From Bacteroidota bacterium (lineage in GTDB: Bacteria; Bacteroidota; Bacteroidia; Chitinophagales; UBA8649), in the NCBI GenBank assembly GCA_002862745.1, contig PKDX01000005.1, positions 1 to 64,000 of the forward strand: a stretch of 64,000 nt of DNA. Direction: 5' to 3'. The notes under the pieces were generated by a model. That model searched no databases. It saw only the letters and a program-made list of their open reading frames with translations, and was not told the DNA's origin. The translations under genes were made by a program, and so were the position numbers. Positions within the stretch are counted from its first letter, which is position 1; the number at the start of each line of letters is the position of its first letter. Shown in pieces: positions 1 through 10,858 of this stretch.

Positions 1-1004
1 ACGCTGCGCTCCATGTCGGTTACCTCTTCCGGTCTTTCATCGATCAACAAGACCATGAGGTATACTTCGGGATGATTTTTCGCTATGGCATTTGCTACGT
101 CCTTTAGAATGGACGTCTTACCAGTTTTGGGCTGGGCAACAATCATACCCCTTTGACCCTTTCCAATCGGAGTAAAAAGATCCATAACCCTAGTTGATAG
201 GGCACCATTATCTCCTTCGAGTGAGAGGTTTAATTTTTCTTCTGGGAAGAGGGGTTTTAGGTAATCGAAAGGAATTCTATGCTTAATCTTTTCTGGACTC
301 ATGCCATTGACTGATTCTACTTTGGTTAAAGCAAAATACTTTTCACCAGGTCTTGGCGGGCGGATAAATCCTTTTATTGTATCTCCCGGTTTCAGGCCAT
401 TGGATTTTATCTGTCCTGAAGAAACATAGATGTCATCGGGTGAACTTAGGTAATTGTAATCGCCCGAACGTAGAAAGCCATAGCCCTCGTTCATTAGCTC
501 AAGAACTCCCTCGCCAGCGATGCACCCATCAACTTTTACGTCGAATACATATTCTTTCTTTGGTGGCTTTCTGTCGTTTTGATGTCGTTTTGAATCCGAG
601 CCATGGGAATGATCCCTACCTCGACCTTGTTCTTTGTCGTTCTTCCTTGTTCGATCATTAGGTGATTGATTTTTCTGAGCATTCCGTCGTCGCTTGTTAT
701 CCTTTGAGTGGTTTTCTTCCTTTTGACCCTTCTCGTCTTCCTTCGAGGATGAGGACTTTTTGTCAACCTTGCTGGAAGAACTTGATTCTTCCATCTTTTT
801 GGCTTGATGTTTTGTGTTTTTTGGTGCCGTTGGCTTCTCTTCGGTGGCACCACCGCCAGCGGGTTCTTTATCGGCTTGCGCATCTAAAATGGCGTGCACT
901 AAGTCCATCTTTGCCATACGTTTAAAGCCCTTTATAGAAAACTGCTCAGCAATTTCTTTGAGTTCTGGAACGATAAACGCGTTCAGTTGTTCAATATCGT
1001 ACAT
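1..1004 (-). CDS. rho: Transcription termination factor Rho, N-terminal part (C-terminus off the left edge)
   Basis: Reverse-strand frame translated by hand: [43 protein letters not shown]...[21 protein letters not shown]...[56 protein letters not shown]; includes Rho Walker [16 protein letters not shown]. Not in the supplied ORF track. Confidence 0.97.
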   Translation of the reverse strand, partial: MYDIEQLNAFIVPELKEIAEQFSIKGFKRMAKMDLVHAILDAQADKEPAGGGATEEKPTAPKNTKHQAKKMEESSSSSKVDKKSSSSKEDEKGQKEENHSKDNKRRRNAQKNQSPNDRTRKNDKEQGRGRDHSHGSDSKRHQNDRKPPKKEYVFDVKVDGCIAGEGVLELMNEGYGFLRSGDYNYLSSPDDIYVSSGQIKSNGLKPGDTIKGFIRPPRPGEKYFALTKVESVNGMSPEKIKHRIPFDYLKPLFPEEKLNLSLEGDNGALSTRVMDLFTPIGKGQRGMIVAQPKTGKTSILKDVANAIAKNHPEVYLMVLLIDERPEEVTDMERS

Positions 1005-1152
1005 GAAATAAATTGAGAATTGAAGGGAAATCGAAAATGAATTGATTGATTTCCATTGCAAGAATAACTAATTCTTCCAATAGTTGCAATATTTTGATAA
1101 AAACTAGGGTACAATTAGAAGGATTTGCCGTTTTTTACGCTATAAAGATATC

Positions 1153-2436
1153 ATGATTGATTTACAATGGATCCGGGCCAATACAGAACTCGCTAAATCT
1201 CGACATAGCAAACGCCCAAACACCTCTTCGGAAGAGATCGAACATCTGATTGCTTTAGATGCCTCAAGACGAAGTGCTCAAGGCAAATTGGATGAGGCGA
1301 AAACAGAGGCAAACGCGGCAGCCCAGGAGGTGGGTAAGCTTTTTAAAACAGGCCAAAAAGACAGTGCAGAACTTCTTAGAGAAAAGACCAAGGAGTTAAA
1401 GGCGACGACTGCTTCTTTAGAACAGGCTATGCGGGAGGCAAACGATGCCCTTAATGCCCACTGGATCCAACTTCCCAACCTTGCCTTTGACGAGGTTCCA
1501 GAAGGAAAAAATGAAGAGGATAATCAAGAAATTCGTCGGTCAGATAGGCCATGTAAAGAGGCTAGTGCAACCCATTGGGAGATTGCAGAGCGCCTGAATC
1601 TTCTGCGGATGGATTTGGGAGTTAAGCTTTCAGGGAGTGGATTTCCTGTTTATGTAGGTGGCATGGCGAAACTGCAACGTGGTTTGGTTTCCTATTTTTT
1701 GGATGAGGCAAACAAAGCAGGCTATGCCGAGTTTCAAGTGCCTCATTTAGTGAATGAGGATTCTGCACGAGCGACGGGGCAATTGCCTGATAAGGAAGCT
1801 CAGATGTATGAAGCTACTTTAGATGGATTGTTCCTGATTCCAACCGCCGAGGTGCCCTTAACCAATCTTTATAGAGATGCCCTGATTCATGAAAATGACT
1901 TGCCGATTAAACTAACAGGGTATACCCCTTGCTTTCGAAGGGAGGCCGGGTCCTATGGAAAGGAGGTACGTGGATTAAACCGCCTGCATCAGTTTGACAA
2001 GGTGGAGGTTGTGCAAATTGTGCCACCAAGAGATTCCAAGGCAGCGCACCAAGACATGGTACACCATGTAGAGGCCTTGCTGGATGCTTTAGAAATGCCC
2101 TTTAGGATTCTGAATCTATGTGCCGGAGACCTGGGATTTGCTGCAGGAATCACCTATGATTTTGAAATTTGGTCACCAGGTCAGTCGCGATGGCTTGAAG
2201 TAAGCTCTGTATCAAATTTTGGAACATTTCAGACAAACCGCCTTCGCCTTAGATACCGTGACCAAGACAACAATAAGATTAAGCCCCATACATTAAATGG
2301 AAGTGCTTTGGCAATTCCTCGTATTGTGTCGGGATTACTAGAGCAGGGTTGGGATGGAGAAGTGGTGCACTTGCCCAAAGTGCTCCATGCTTATGTAGGA
2401 ATGGATAGATTAACCAAACAAGACGTGAGATTATGA
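1153..2436 (+). CDS. serS: Seryl-tRNA synthetase
   Basis: MIDLQWIRANTELAKSRHSKR coiled-coil arm plus class II aaRS motifs (TGYTPCFRREAGSYGKEVRGLNRLHQFDKVE; LNGSALAIPR). Confidence 0.97.
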   Translation: MIDLQWIRANTELAKSRHSKRPNTSSEEIEHLIALDASRRSAQGKLDEAKTEANAAAQEVGKLFKTGQKDSAELLREKTKELKATTASLEQAMREANDALNAHWIQLPNLAFDEVPEGKNEEDNQEIRRSDRPCKEASATHWEIAERLNLLRMDLGVKLSGSGFPVYVGGMAKLQRGLVSYFLDEANKAGYAEFQVPHLVNEDSARATGQLPDKEAQMYEATLDGLFLIPTAEVPLTNLYRDALIHENDLPIKLTGYTPCFRREAGSYGKEVRGLNRLHQFDKVEVVQIVPPRDSKAAHQDMVHHVEALLDALEMPFRILNLCAGDLGFAAGITYDFEIWSPGQSRWLEVSSVSNFGTFQTNRLRLRYRDQDNNKIKPHTLNGSALAIPRIVSGLLEQGWDGEVVHLPKVLHAYVGMDRLTKQDVRL

Positions 2437-2660
2437 ACTTAAAGTATCAAGGAATATCCTTTGTTATTCGAGGAATTGCTTTTCTAGGCCTAGGGGTCTT
2501 TATGGCTGTATCGGAATTTTTGCTTTCCAACACGCCACACCTTCGATGGCAAGCCCTCTTGGCCTTCCCTTTGGGAGTTTATGGCCTTGTTCGCTTAATG
2601 CAGGGAATCAAACGACTTAAAGCGTACAAAAAATTACAAGGCGAACAAAACGAAGTATAA
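2433..2660 (+). CDS. Small membrane protein, unknown function
   Basis: 75 aa with two hydrophobic segments; ATGA overlap with the serS stop. Confidence 0.6.
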   Translation: MNLKYQGISFVIRGIAFLGLGVFMAVSEFLLSNTPHLRWQALLAFPLGVYGLVRLMQGIKRLKAYKKLQGEQNEV

Positions 2661-2682
2661 GAAGAATAACTAGATTTCAACA

Positions 2683-3945
2683 ATGCAACACGATAAGATT
2701 TTTGATTTAATAGACCTAGAACACAGACGCCAACTTGAGGGAATCGAACTGATTGCCTCAGAAAACTTTGCAAGTCCAAATGTTATGAAGGCAGCGGGAA
2801 GCATCTTGACCAACAAGTATGCCGAAGGGCTGCCCAAAAAGCGGTATTATGGAGGCTGCGAAATTGTTGACGATATTGAACAGCTTTGTATAGACCGGCT
2901 GTGCTCTCTTTTTGGGGCGGAATGGGCGAATGTCCAGCCGCACAGTGGTGCTCAGGCGAATGCGGCAGTTATGTTGGCCACATTAAACCCTGGTGATTCT
3001 ATTCTAGGATTTAGTCTCGCCCACGGTGGTCACCTTTCACACGGATCACCCGTAAACTTGAGTGGTTTGTACTATGATGCTCATTTCTATGGTGTACAAC
3101 AAGATACTGGACGAATTGACATGGATGATGTTGCGCACATTGCCCACACTGTGCGTCCAAAGCTTCTCATTTGTGGTGCCTCGGCCTACGCCCGCGATTG
3201 GGATTATGCACGTTTTCGAGAGATTGCAGATGAAGTAGGCGCTTTGTTGCTTGCTGATATTGCGCACACAGCAGGCCTAATTGCAACGGGCCAACTCAAC
3301 AACCCTATGCCTCACTGTCACATGGTGACGTCGACAACCCATAAAACATTACGCGGCCCACGAGGTGGAATCATCATGTTGGGTAAAGACTACCCCAACC
3401 CAATGGGAAAGACCACCAAAAAGGGTGATATCAGAAAAATGTCCTCGGTTCTTGATAGTGGAGTTTTTCCTGGGACGCAAGGTGGACCACTTGAACACAT
3501 TATAGCAGCTAAGGCAATTGCTTTTGAGGAGGCATTACAGCCTTCTTTTAAAGACTACACAAAGCGCGTCATCCAAAATGCTGGAATATTGTCAGAAGCT
3601 CTGATTGATGCTGGTTACGATTTGGTCTCGGGGGGCACGGACAATCATTTAATGTTAATCGATCTATCAAGTAAGGGAATCACAGGAAAAGATGCCGAGG
3701 CGCTCTTAGGGGTGGCAGACATAACAGCCAATAAGAACATGGTTCCCTTTGACACCAAATCGCCTTTTGTTACTTCGGGTATTCGTCTGGGTACCGCAGC
3801 GGTAACTACCAGGGGTTTTGCAGAAAAGGAAATGGTACAAATTGCATCATGGATTGACAGAGTTTTGTCTCAAGATGAGCAAGAGGCAGAGAAAGTAAAG
3901 AAAGAGGTTCATGCTTTAGCGCAATCATTTCCCTTACATGCCTAG
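2683..3945 (+). CDS. glyA: Serine hydroxymethyltransferase
   Basis: [42 protein letters not shown]-lysine motif. Confidence 0.97.
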   Translation: MQHDKIFDLIDLEHRRQLEGIELIASENFASPNVMKAAGSILTNKYAEGLPKKRYYGGCEIVDDIEQLCIDRLCSLFGAEWANVQPHSGAQANAAVMLATLNPGDSILGFSLAHGGHLSHGSPVNLSGLYYDAHFYGVQQDTGRIDMDDVAHIAHTVRPKLLICGASAYARDWDYARFREIADEVGALLLADIAHTAGLIATGQLNNPMPHCHMVTSTTHKTLRGPRGGIIMLGKDYPNPMGKTTKKGDIRKMSSVLDSGVFPGTQGGPLEHIIAAKAIAFEEALQPSFKDYTKRVIQNAGILSEALIDAGYDLVSGGTDNHLMLIDLSSKGITGKDAEALLGVADITANKNMVPFDTKSPFVTSGIRLGTAAVTTRGFAEKEMVQIASWIDRVLSQDEQEAEKVKKEVHALAQSFPLHA

Positions 3946-5008
3946 GTGTAAGTACTTAGCTTTTTGTAGCCTATTCCTTCTTTTAGGGCACGTCTTAGTT
4001 AAAGCAAGCAATCCCTGGCCTATTGCCATTCAGGCTCTTGAGGACAAAGACTATTTGCTTGCGGATTCTTTGTTTGCTGATATTATCACTGAATTTCCTA
4101 GCCGACCCGAAGCCCACTTATACCGTGCACAAAGCCGCTATTGGCTTAAAGATTACGAACAGGCACTTTATCATTTAAGCCTAGCGAATCCACCCTCTCA
4201 GCAAATGGGCAGGGCAGAAATATTGAGGGCTTATTGTCATTATAATTTGGGCGAGGTGGATAAAGCGCGTTTTATCATGGAAGATATCGTCGTACACTAT
4301 GAGGAATTGCGGGATAGTGCTAGGGCCTTTTTAGTGAGCTATCATAGAGAGGAGGAGAACTTTAGCCAAGCACATGCTCTTCTTTCAGGCCGACTTGAGG
4401 ATAAGCCCAGGGCCTATGTTTTTGCCGAGCGAGCCTTAGTTGCGCTTGAATTGGGCAATGTACAAGAAGCAATTGATGATTTTTCATATGCTATTGATTT
4501 AGACAGTCAGCAAGCCGAGTATTATTGGCGAAGGGCAATTCTATATGGAGAAGGTGGCGAATATGACAAAGCGATTGCCGATTATGACAAGGCCATAGCT
4601 TTGGATAAAAACAATGATGTGTTATGGCGAAACCGTGCCATTGAGGCATTGTCTGCAAAACGGCATAAAAAGGCTTTACATGATTTGGAAAAACTTATCA
4701 AGCGATATCCAAACGATCTAGAGGTATTGAAGGCTCTGTTTTATTGTTACTACGCGTTGAAGCACTATGAGCAGGCCTGCAACATATACGATACGATAGA
4801 ACAAATTGATCCCAACAACGCCTTGCTTACACAGTATGATCGAAATGAATTACTCTCTTCAACTTTTTTTCAGCGATTTGTCAACTTGTTGCAAAGAATC
4901 TATCAAGTGTTACGCGCTGAATGGATGATTTGGACACCCCTTGTATTCCTACTAACCCTTATAGCATACGGGATAAAGATGAGAAGGAGAAAGCACCAAG
5001 CGGCTTAG
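3938..5008 (+). CDS. Tetratricopeptide-repeat protein with N-terminal signal and C-terminal TM segment
   Basis: Repeated TPR-like units ([31 protein letters not shown]), signal-like N-terminus, TM then RRRK at the C-terminus; overlaps the glyA 3' end by 8 nt. Confidence 0.85.
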   Translation: MPRCKYLAFCSLFLLLGHVLVKASNPWPIAIQALEDKDYLLADSLFADIITEFPSRPEAHLYRAQSRYWLKDYEQALYHLSLANPPSQQMGRAEILRAYCHYNLGEVDKARFIMEDIVVHYEELRDSARAFLVSYHREEENFSQAHALLSGRLEDKPRAYVFAERALVALELGNVQEAIDDFSYAIDLDSQQAEYYWRRAILYGEGGEYDKAIADYDKAIALDKNNDVLWRNRAIEALSAKRHKKALHDLEKLIKRYPNDLEVLKALFYCYYALKHYEQACNIYDTIEQIDPNNALLTQYDRNELLSSTFFQRFVNLLQRIYQVLRAEWMIWTPLVFLLTLIAYGIKMRRRKHQAA

Positions 5009-5032
5009 GTGTTTTAATCTTGTCGTCTTCTT

Positions 5033-5377
5033 CTATACAGAAAAGCTCTCCCCACAAGAACAGGTACGTTCAGCATTTGGATTGATAAAATGAAACCCTT
5101 TGCCGTTGAGGCCATCGCTATAATCCAGCGTTGTATTGGCAATGAATAAAAAACTTTTTAAGTCGGTCACCATTTTTACGTCTTTATCGAAAAACACCTG
5201 ATCAGCCTCCTCAATGTTGTGGTCAAACTCCAGTTTATAGGTTAGTCCAGAACATCCTCCACCAAGGACACGAATCCTTACGGCCTGCTCTTCTCCCTCT
5301 TTTACTTGGCCATTTTGTTTGTTTTGTATTAGGATTTCTTGCACTTGGTGTGCTGCTTTGTCGGAGATAAAGAGCAT
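5033..5377 (-). CDS. Iron-sulfur cluster assembly accessory protein (IscA/SufA/ErpA family)
   Basis: GGGCSGLTY and C-terminal CSCGESF cysteine motif. Confidence 0.93.
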   Translation of the reverse strand: MLFISDKAAHQVQEILIQNKQNGQVKEGEEQAVRIRVLGGGCSGLTYKLEFDHNIEEADQVFFDKDVKMVTDLKSFLFIANTTLDYSDGLNGKGFHFINPNAERTCSCGESFSV

Positions 5378-5406
5378 GAAACGTATTTTGTATAAAATTA
5401 ATCATT

Positions 5407-5808
5407 GTGCGAAAAATCGAACATATAGGAATTGCGGTTGAGGATATTGATGCGGCAGAGGCAACCTATACCAAACTGTTTGGCAAGGGGCCCTATAAAA
5501 GAGAGGTTGTCGAAGACCAAGGCGTTGTAACATCTTTTTTTAAGTGTGGACCAAACAAAATTGAATTGATAGCTCCGCTAGGTGTAGATTCCGTATTGCA
5601 TGAATATTTTAAGAAACATCGGAGCGGATTACATCATATGGCGTTGGCAGTCTATGACATTCAGGCGGAGATTGATCGATTGGTCAAAGAGGGCTTTCTT
5701 CCTGTTTCCCAAACCATAACTCAAGGGGCAGACAATCGACGAATATTCTTTTTTCATCCAAAATCAACGGAAGGAGTCCTGTTGGAATTATGCCAGCTTA
5801 TTGACTAA
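5407..5808 (+). CDS. mce: Methylmalonyl-CoA epimerase (GTG start)
   Basis: IEHIGIAVEDIDAAEATYTKLFG...GLHHMALAVYDI...LLELCQ, vicinal oxygen chelate fold; start codon GTG at 5407. Confidence 0.93.
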   Translation: MRKIEHIGIAVEDIDAAEATYTKLFGKGPYKREVVEDQGVVTSFFKCGPNKIELIAPLGVDSVLHEYFKKHRSGLHHMALAVYDIQAEIDRLVKEGFLPVSQTITQGADNRRIFFFHPKSTEGVLLELCQLID

Positions 5809-6467
5809 CTCCAATCCCCGAGAATAGACTCACTAGAGAAAACTTCTTGGTTTAATTCCACGGAAGGTTGAAAAGAATTGGGGATGTCCATGTCTACTCT
5901 TGATCCGAGTAAAATGTAGCCCAACTCTTCTCCGGCGTGAACTTCCTGACCAACCTTTATATATGGCTTGATGCGCCGGGCCAGAAGACCAGCGACAAGG
6001 GTCAAAGTCACTATTTTGCCGTTCGCATGCTCTATGCCAACTTCGAGCCGTTCATTAAGCAAGGATGATTTGGGGTTAAAGGCAACCAAGTGCTTGCCTG
6101 GGTGATAGGTCACGTTAACCACCTTACCGGAACAAGGAATTCGAATAAGATGGGTGTCGGTTCCATGAAGATAGATGGAAAGCCTCAGTGCATCTAAGTC
6201 TTCATGCAGTGAAGGCTCAAGGGCGACAACATGACCGTCTGCAGGAGATAGCAATGATTGTGAAGAAAACTCCTCAGGAAGTGCAGCATCTCTATACCTA
6301 AAGAAGTAAAGTGTAAAAAGTAGCAACGAAACTTGTGCGGAAAACCATGCAAGGGGATAGTACCATGGTGTTGTATACCAAAAAAAGAGTCCCGAAGCGA
6401 TAAGTACACAGATGCTATATCCAATGAGATAGGGTTTAACCTCTCGATGTATACGGGTCGCAGTCAT
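5805..6467 (-). CDS. psd: Phosphatidylserine decarboxylase family protein
   Basis: SPADGHVV, NERLEVGIEHANGKIVTLTLVAGLLARRI, C-terminal LLGSRVDMDIP processing-site region. Confidence 0.92.
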   Translation of the reverse strand: MTATRIHREVKPYLIGYSICVLIASGLFFWYTTPWYYPLAWFSAQVSLLLFTLYFFRYRDAALPEEFSSQSLLSPADGHVVALEPSLHEDLDALRLSIYLHGTDTHLIRIPCSGKVVNVTYHPGKHLVAFNPKSSLLNERLEVGIEHANGKIVTLTLVAGLLARRIKPYIKVGQEVHAGEELGYILLGSRVDMDIPNSFQPSVELNQEVFSSESILGDWS

Positions 6468-6468
6468 G

Positions 6469-7311
6469 TTATAAAAGGGCTGTGGTTTCTGTGTATAAAT
6501 ATACCCAAGGAATGGTCATAAGATAACTATCAAATCGGTCTAACAATCCGCCATGTCCAGGGAGTAATTTTCCAGAATCCTTAGCCCCGGCACCTCGCTT
6601 TATACTGGATGCAAAAAGGTCGCCAAGGGTTCCAAAAACACCTGCTATGGCAGCAATAATCGTCCAATCTATTGCGGACCACGATGCTTTGACAAAGATT
6701 AAGGGTATCATATAGCCAATGGCCAAAGTGACGACTAAGGCAAGCCCAAACCCTTCGATGGTCTTCTTTGGGGATATATTGGGACTTAGTGTACGTTTCC
6801 CAAACACCGATCCAAATCCATATGCCGAAGAATCAAAGACCCATAGAAGAAGGAAAATGCCTAATATGTTTTGAGGCCGAAACAGTCCACCCTCATGACG
6901 ACTAAGTACTAGACTAAGGCAAAGCGGAAGCGTAACATACGCTAGGGCTAGAAAATGGCTTGCCAGATAGGCCAGGGAGTTTCCTTTATAAAAGATGACA
7001 TGCATACAGAAAAAAGAGAGAAAAACAGTTAAGAGCAACAACAAGGGCCAATCAATAGGCGCACCTACGATATGCAAGCCAACAATACCAATGCAGCTAG
7101 AAGAAAGGAAAACAAAGCCGAGCTTAGTGAGCGTTTTGTGTATCTTTTTTTGTGGGCTATCCACTTGGGTTAACCCGATTAGTTCAGCGCTAAGACCTAG
7201 GCCTAGCAACATGGTGAATAGGGTAAAGACGCGAAAACCAAGAAACAACATGACAATAATGCTAGCCACTAGTATGCTTCCTGTAATGCCGCGTTTCAAT
7301 AAGTTGTTCAT
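6469..7311 (-). CDS. cdsA: Phosphatidate cytidylyltransferase
   Basis: Polytopic membrane protein; C-terminal signature IKRGAGAKDSGKLLPGHGGLLDRFDS. Confidence 0.95.
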   Translation of the reverse strand: MNNLLKRGITGSILVASIIVMLFLGFRVFTLFTMLLGLGLSAELIGLTQVDSPQKKIHKTLTKLGFVFLSSSCIGIVGLHIVGAPIDWPLLLLLTVFLSFFCMHVIFYKGNSLAYLASHFLALAYVTLPLCLSLVLSRHEGGLFRPQNILGIFLLLWVFDSSAYGFGSVFGKRTLSPNISPKKTIEGFGLALVVTLAIGYMIPLIFVKASWSAIDWTIIAAIAGVFGTLGDLFASSIKRGAGAKDSGKLLPGHGGLLDRFDSYLMTIPWVYLYTETTALL

Positions 7312-7314
7312 GGC

Positions 7315-8190
7315 TTACTGCGCATTGTTTGGATGGGCAATATCTTCTGAGCGTAGAGTTGTATGCAAAGATTTCAATAGCATTACGGCTATAAATATAG
7401 CTCCCACGCTAACAACCCAAAACCATGGACTTGATTCATCAGTGTTTGGGGCTCCTCCTAAACCAATTAATAAAGTGATGGAGAAGGCATTGTTCAAGGC
7501 ATGAAAAAGCACAGAATAGTGTAGGGTTTGTCCATGATAGTATAACCACCCCAGAATAGAGGATAAAATCATCATGGGCAATAGGTTGACAAGTTGTAGA
7601 TGCATGACGCAAAAGATTAAGCTACTCAGCCCAATGGCCCATATCGGCTTTAAACCACTAACCTGCATTCGATGCTGCAAGATTCCCCGAAACACAAATT
7701 CTTCAATGATGGCAGGCATCGCCGCTAAGGCAATGTATAGGCTAACTATAACAAGTGCAGAATGTTCCATTTGTTGAACAATGTAAATGGCATTTGATTG
7801 CTCGTTGATGGATTGAGCGGCCGTGCTTATTCCATCTGGCAAAAGAGTGAGAAAATGGTTAACCAATAAGTCTACAGGCATTAAGGCTGCGGGAAGTACG
7901 ACGGCAAGAGCTATGATACTTAGCACAGGTTTCGGCTTAACATCTTGACTGACCATGGGGTTTAGTGTAACTTCATCAGAAGACCGCCACCATATATAAA
8001 GGATTGGGGAGAAAATCACCACGGTGCCTACAACATTAAGGAATAAGGTTTCTAGCGTAAAGTTTGGTTCTTGCGCATTTGATGGGATGAGCATCAGATA
8101 AAGAGATAGTCCTGCAAGAAAGAGTAAATAGCCGCTAATCAAGAAGACTTCCTTTTTTGCTTTTGCTTGTAGTGATGGTGTATTCATCAT
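7315..8190 (-). CDS. CPBP-family intramembrane metalloprotease
   Basis: EEFVFRGILQHR (EExxxR) and downstream FHALNN motif. Confidence 0.9.
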   Translation of the reverse strand: MMNTPSLQAKAKKEVFLISGYLLFLAGLSLYLMLIPSNAQEPNFTLETLFLNVVGTVVIFSPILYIWWRSSDEVTLNPMVSQDVKPKPVLSIIALAVVLPAALMPVDLLVNHFLTLLPDGISTAAQSINEQSNAIYIVQQMEHSALVIVSLYIALAAMPAIIEEFVFRGILQHRMQVSGLKPIWAIGLSSLIFCVMHLQLVNLLPMMILSSILGWLYYHGQTLHYSVLFHALNNAFSITLLIGLGGAPNTDESSPWFWVVSVGAIFIAVMLLKSLHTTLRSEDIAHPNNAQ

Positions 8191-8258
8191 AAGGAATTAT
8201 TGACCCTTTTTAGCGAAGGTAATGGCCACGAGCTTAATAAGTAGTGTAATTTTGCGTT

Positions 8259-9245
8259 ATGGGTGTTAAAATAGGCAACTTGGATTTAGGAGACTTCCCC
8301 TTGCTGTTAGCGCCAATGGAGGATGTCAGTGACCCACCCTTTAGAGCGCTGTGTAAGGATCAGGGGGCTGATATGCTGTACACGGAATTCATATCAACTG
8401 ATGGCCTTGCCCACGGGGCTGCCAAGAGTATACAAAAGCTAGATATCTACCCCGAAGAACGTCCGATAGGAATTCAAATTTTCGGTTCTGACGAACAAGC
8501 CATGTTAACCTCTTTAAAAATGGTGGAGGAGGCAAATCCAGATGTGATCGATATCAATTATGGTTGTCCGGTAAAAAAGGTTGTGTGCAAAATGGCCGGA
8601 GCGGGGATTTTACAAGATATCCCTCGCATGGTGCGATTGACCAAATTGATTGTTGACAACACCAGCCTTCCGGTTACGGTGAAGACACGCCTTGGCTGGG
8701 ATGAAAGCACAAAATTTATTGTAGAAGTCGCTGAGCGATTACAAGATGTAGGAATCCATGCCATTAGTATCCACGGTAGGACGCGCAAGCAAATGTATCG
8801 GGGGGATGCTGACTGGCGCCTAATTGCCAATACGAAGGATAATCCAAGGCTTCATATACCCGTTTTTGGCAATGGGGACATTGACCATCCTGAAAAGTTG
8901 ATTGAGTACAAAAACAAGTACGGAGTGGATGGAATTATGATTGGTCGGGCAGCCATTGGCAACCCTTGGATTTTCAAAGCATGTAAGACTTTTATGGAAG
9001 AAGGAAATCATGCACCAAAGCCATCGATTTCAGAGCGCGTACAGACGGCGAGAAAGCATTTAGACACAGCGATTTCTTGGAAGGGTGAAAAGCTTGGAAT
9101 CCTTGAAACACGTCGTCATTACGGACCATACTTTAGGGGGCTTCCCGGCGTAAAAGAATTCCGAAAAATTCTAGTAACATCAATGAGTATCAATGAGTTA
9201 CATGACACACTAAGCCAGGTAGAGTCTCGCTATCAAGGCTTTTAG
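8259..9245 (+). CDS. dusB: tRNA-dihydrouridine synthase (DusB type)
   Basis: LAPMEDVSDPPFR, INYGCPVKKVVCKMAGAGIL, ISIHGRTRKQMYRGDADW. Confidence 0.95.
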   Translation: MGVKIGNLDLGDFPLLLAPMEDVSDPPFRALCKDQGADMLYTEFISTDGLAHGAAKSIQKLDIYPEERPIGIQIFGSDEQAMLTSLKMVEEANPDVIDINYGCPVKKVVCKMAGAGILQDIPRMVRLTKLIVDNTSLPVTVKTRLGWDESTKFIVEVAERLQDVGIHAISIHGRTRKQMYRGDADWRLIANTKDNPRLHIPVFGNGDIDHPEKLIEYKNKYGVDGIMIGRAAIGNPWIFKACKTFMEEGNHAPKPSISERVQTARKHLDTAISWKGEKLGILETRRHYGPYFRGLPGVKEFRKILVTSMSINELHDTLSQVESRYQGF

Positions 9246-9685
9246 TCAGCATGTTCATTGCCTGTGCACCAACCTGTGTTACGCCTGGGTTTTCTAAAAG
9301 TAAAATAAATGTAATCAACACCCTAACTTCCTAATAAATAGACAGATACGTTTATTCACTTTTAAGGTGTTGAAAACAGAACTTGCAAAGCGAGGAATAT
9401 GCTCTTAGATTAGAGTCTGAAGCAATGGAGATGGTGGGATTTGGCTTCACGCAATTTTAAGGGTGGATTACCGAAAACATTCTTCATTTTCTATCCCTTG
9501 CACCTAACATAAAGATATATATCCTTTTCAAAATGTATTGACGTTTTGACAGGGATTTTTTGTCCCTATTGTACGGTTTATTGCGTTGGATAATGTTGTA
9601 AAAAGTCCAATAACAACAAGCTCAATGAACTGGCAGAAGCAAGACAGAGAAGAGACAAAGAGGAGACCAAAAGCCAAAACAAAAA

Positions 9686-10810
9686 ATGTCATCAATAGAA
9701 AACGACAAGGAAAAAACAATAGAAAAAAATAGAGAAAAGACAATAAGAAAAACAACTATGGAGAATAGCACAATTGACAAAACAATGACTCAGGCAACAA
9801 ACTTTGACGCTCAAGAGCCCATTCTGCAGGACACCCAGGACCGCTTTGTATTATTTCCTATTGAGCACGAAGAGATGTGGCACATGTACAAATGTGCAGA
9901 AGCTAGTTTCTGGGTAGCTGAAGAAATTGATTTGGCCGATGATATGATTGATTGGGAGGAAAAGCTCAACGACAACGAGCGACATTTTATAAAGCATGTT
10001 TTAGCCTTTTTTGCGGCAAGCGACGGAATTGTCAATGAAAATTTAGTTGTTAATTTTATGCAAGATGTTACGATCCCTGAGGCCCGATGCTTTTATGGTT
10101 TCCAGGTAGCTATGGAAAACATCCATGCTGAAACCTATTCATTGTTGATCGACACATTCATTAAAGACAATGAGGAGAAGACCAACCTTTTTAATGCATT
10201 GGAAACAGTTCCCTGTGTAAAAAAGAAGGCGGAATGGGCTTTGCGTTGGATTGACACGGCGCCTTCTTTCGCGCACCGTTTGGTGGCCTTCTGTGCGGTG
10301 GAAGGTATTTTCTTTTCGGGAAGTTTTTGCTCCATCTTTTGGCTCAAGAAGCGAGGTCTTATGAAAGGATTAAGCCAATCCAATGAGTTGATTAGTCGTG
10401 ATGAAGGAATGCACTGTGAGTTCGCCGTTCATCTCTATAAAATGCTTAAGCACAAGTTGTCTTACGAAGACATTAAAGCCATTATCTGTGATGCGGTAGA
10501 GGCAGAAAAGGAATTTGTGCGTGATGCCCTTCCTGTATCCTTGATCGGTATGAATGCAGACAGCATGATTGAATACATCGAGTATGTAGCCGATCACTGG
10601 ATTACTGCATTGGGTTATCCGGCCCACTACCATACGTCGAACCCATTCCAATGGATGGATATGATTAGTATGGAACGCAAAACAAATTTCTTCGAAAGCC
10701 GTGTTTCCGAATATCAATTAGCTGGCGTAAAGAGTAGAGGAAAAATGGGTCAATCACAAGATGAGACGGAAGAAATGGGTGAATTCGAGTTGGGAGACAT
10801 TGAATTCTAA
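9686..10810 (+). CDS. nrdB: Class Ia ribonucleotide reductase beta subunit; true start uncertain (9686, 9758 or 9785)
   Basis: Metal/radical motif [12 protein letters not shown] matches ExxHxxx[15 protein letters not shown]; next gene is nrdA. Confidence 0.95.
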   Translation: MSSIENDKEKTIEKNREKTIRKTTMENSTIDKTMTQATNFDAQEPILQDTQDRFVLFPIEHEEMWHMYKCAEASFWVAEEIDLADDMIDWEEKLNDNERHFIKHVLAFFAASDGIVNENLVVNFMQDVTIPEARCFYGFQVAMENIHAETYSLLIDTFIKDNEEKTNLFNALETVPCVKKKAEWALRWIDTAPSFAHRLVAFCAVEGIFFSGSFCSIFWLKKRGLMKGLSQSNELISRDEGMHCEFAVHLYKMLKHKLSYEDIKAIICDAVEAEKEFVRDALPVSLIGMNADSMIEYIEYVADHWITALGYPAHYHTSNPFQWMDMISMERKTNFFESRVSEYQLAGVKSRGKMGQSQDETEEMGEFELGDIEF

Positions 10811-10858
10811 ATCATTAAGCGAGATAAAGTAAACCACCGGAAAATTTAGAACAAGACT

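Noticed and set aside
536-883. 115-aa basic minus-strand ORF in the track
   Set aside because: Out-of-frame shadow of rho; the rho frame is clearly coding through this interval.
8247-8254. TAATTTTG 4 nt before the dusB ATG as a -7 promoter element giving leaderless mRNA
   Set aside because: No TTG at the expected -33 position; motif is short and AT-rich, so unsupported without TSS data.
9251-9334. 27-codon ORF MFIACAPTCVTPGFSKSKINVINTLTS after dusB
   Set aside because: Too short, no conservation evidence; also an antisense frame here looks protein-like, showing how easily this arises by chance.
9246-9685. Looked for NrdR boxes or a cobalamin riboswitch upstream of nrdB
   Set aside because: No convincing ACACxATATxTxGTGT-like pair or riboswitch core could be read.
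9528-9755. 75-aa hydrophobic minus-strand ORF rich in F/L
   Set aside because: Antisense of the A/G-rich nrdB leader; composition explains the hydrophobicity.
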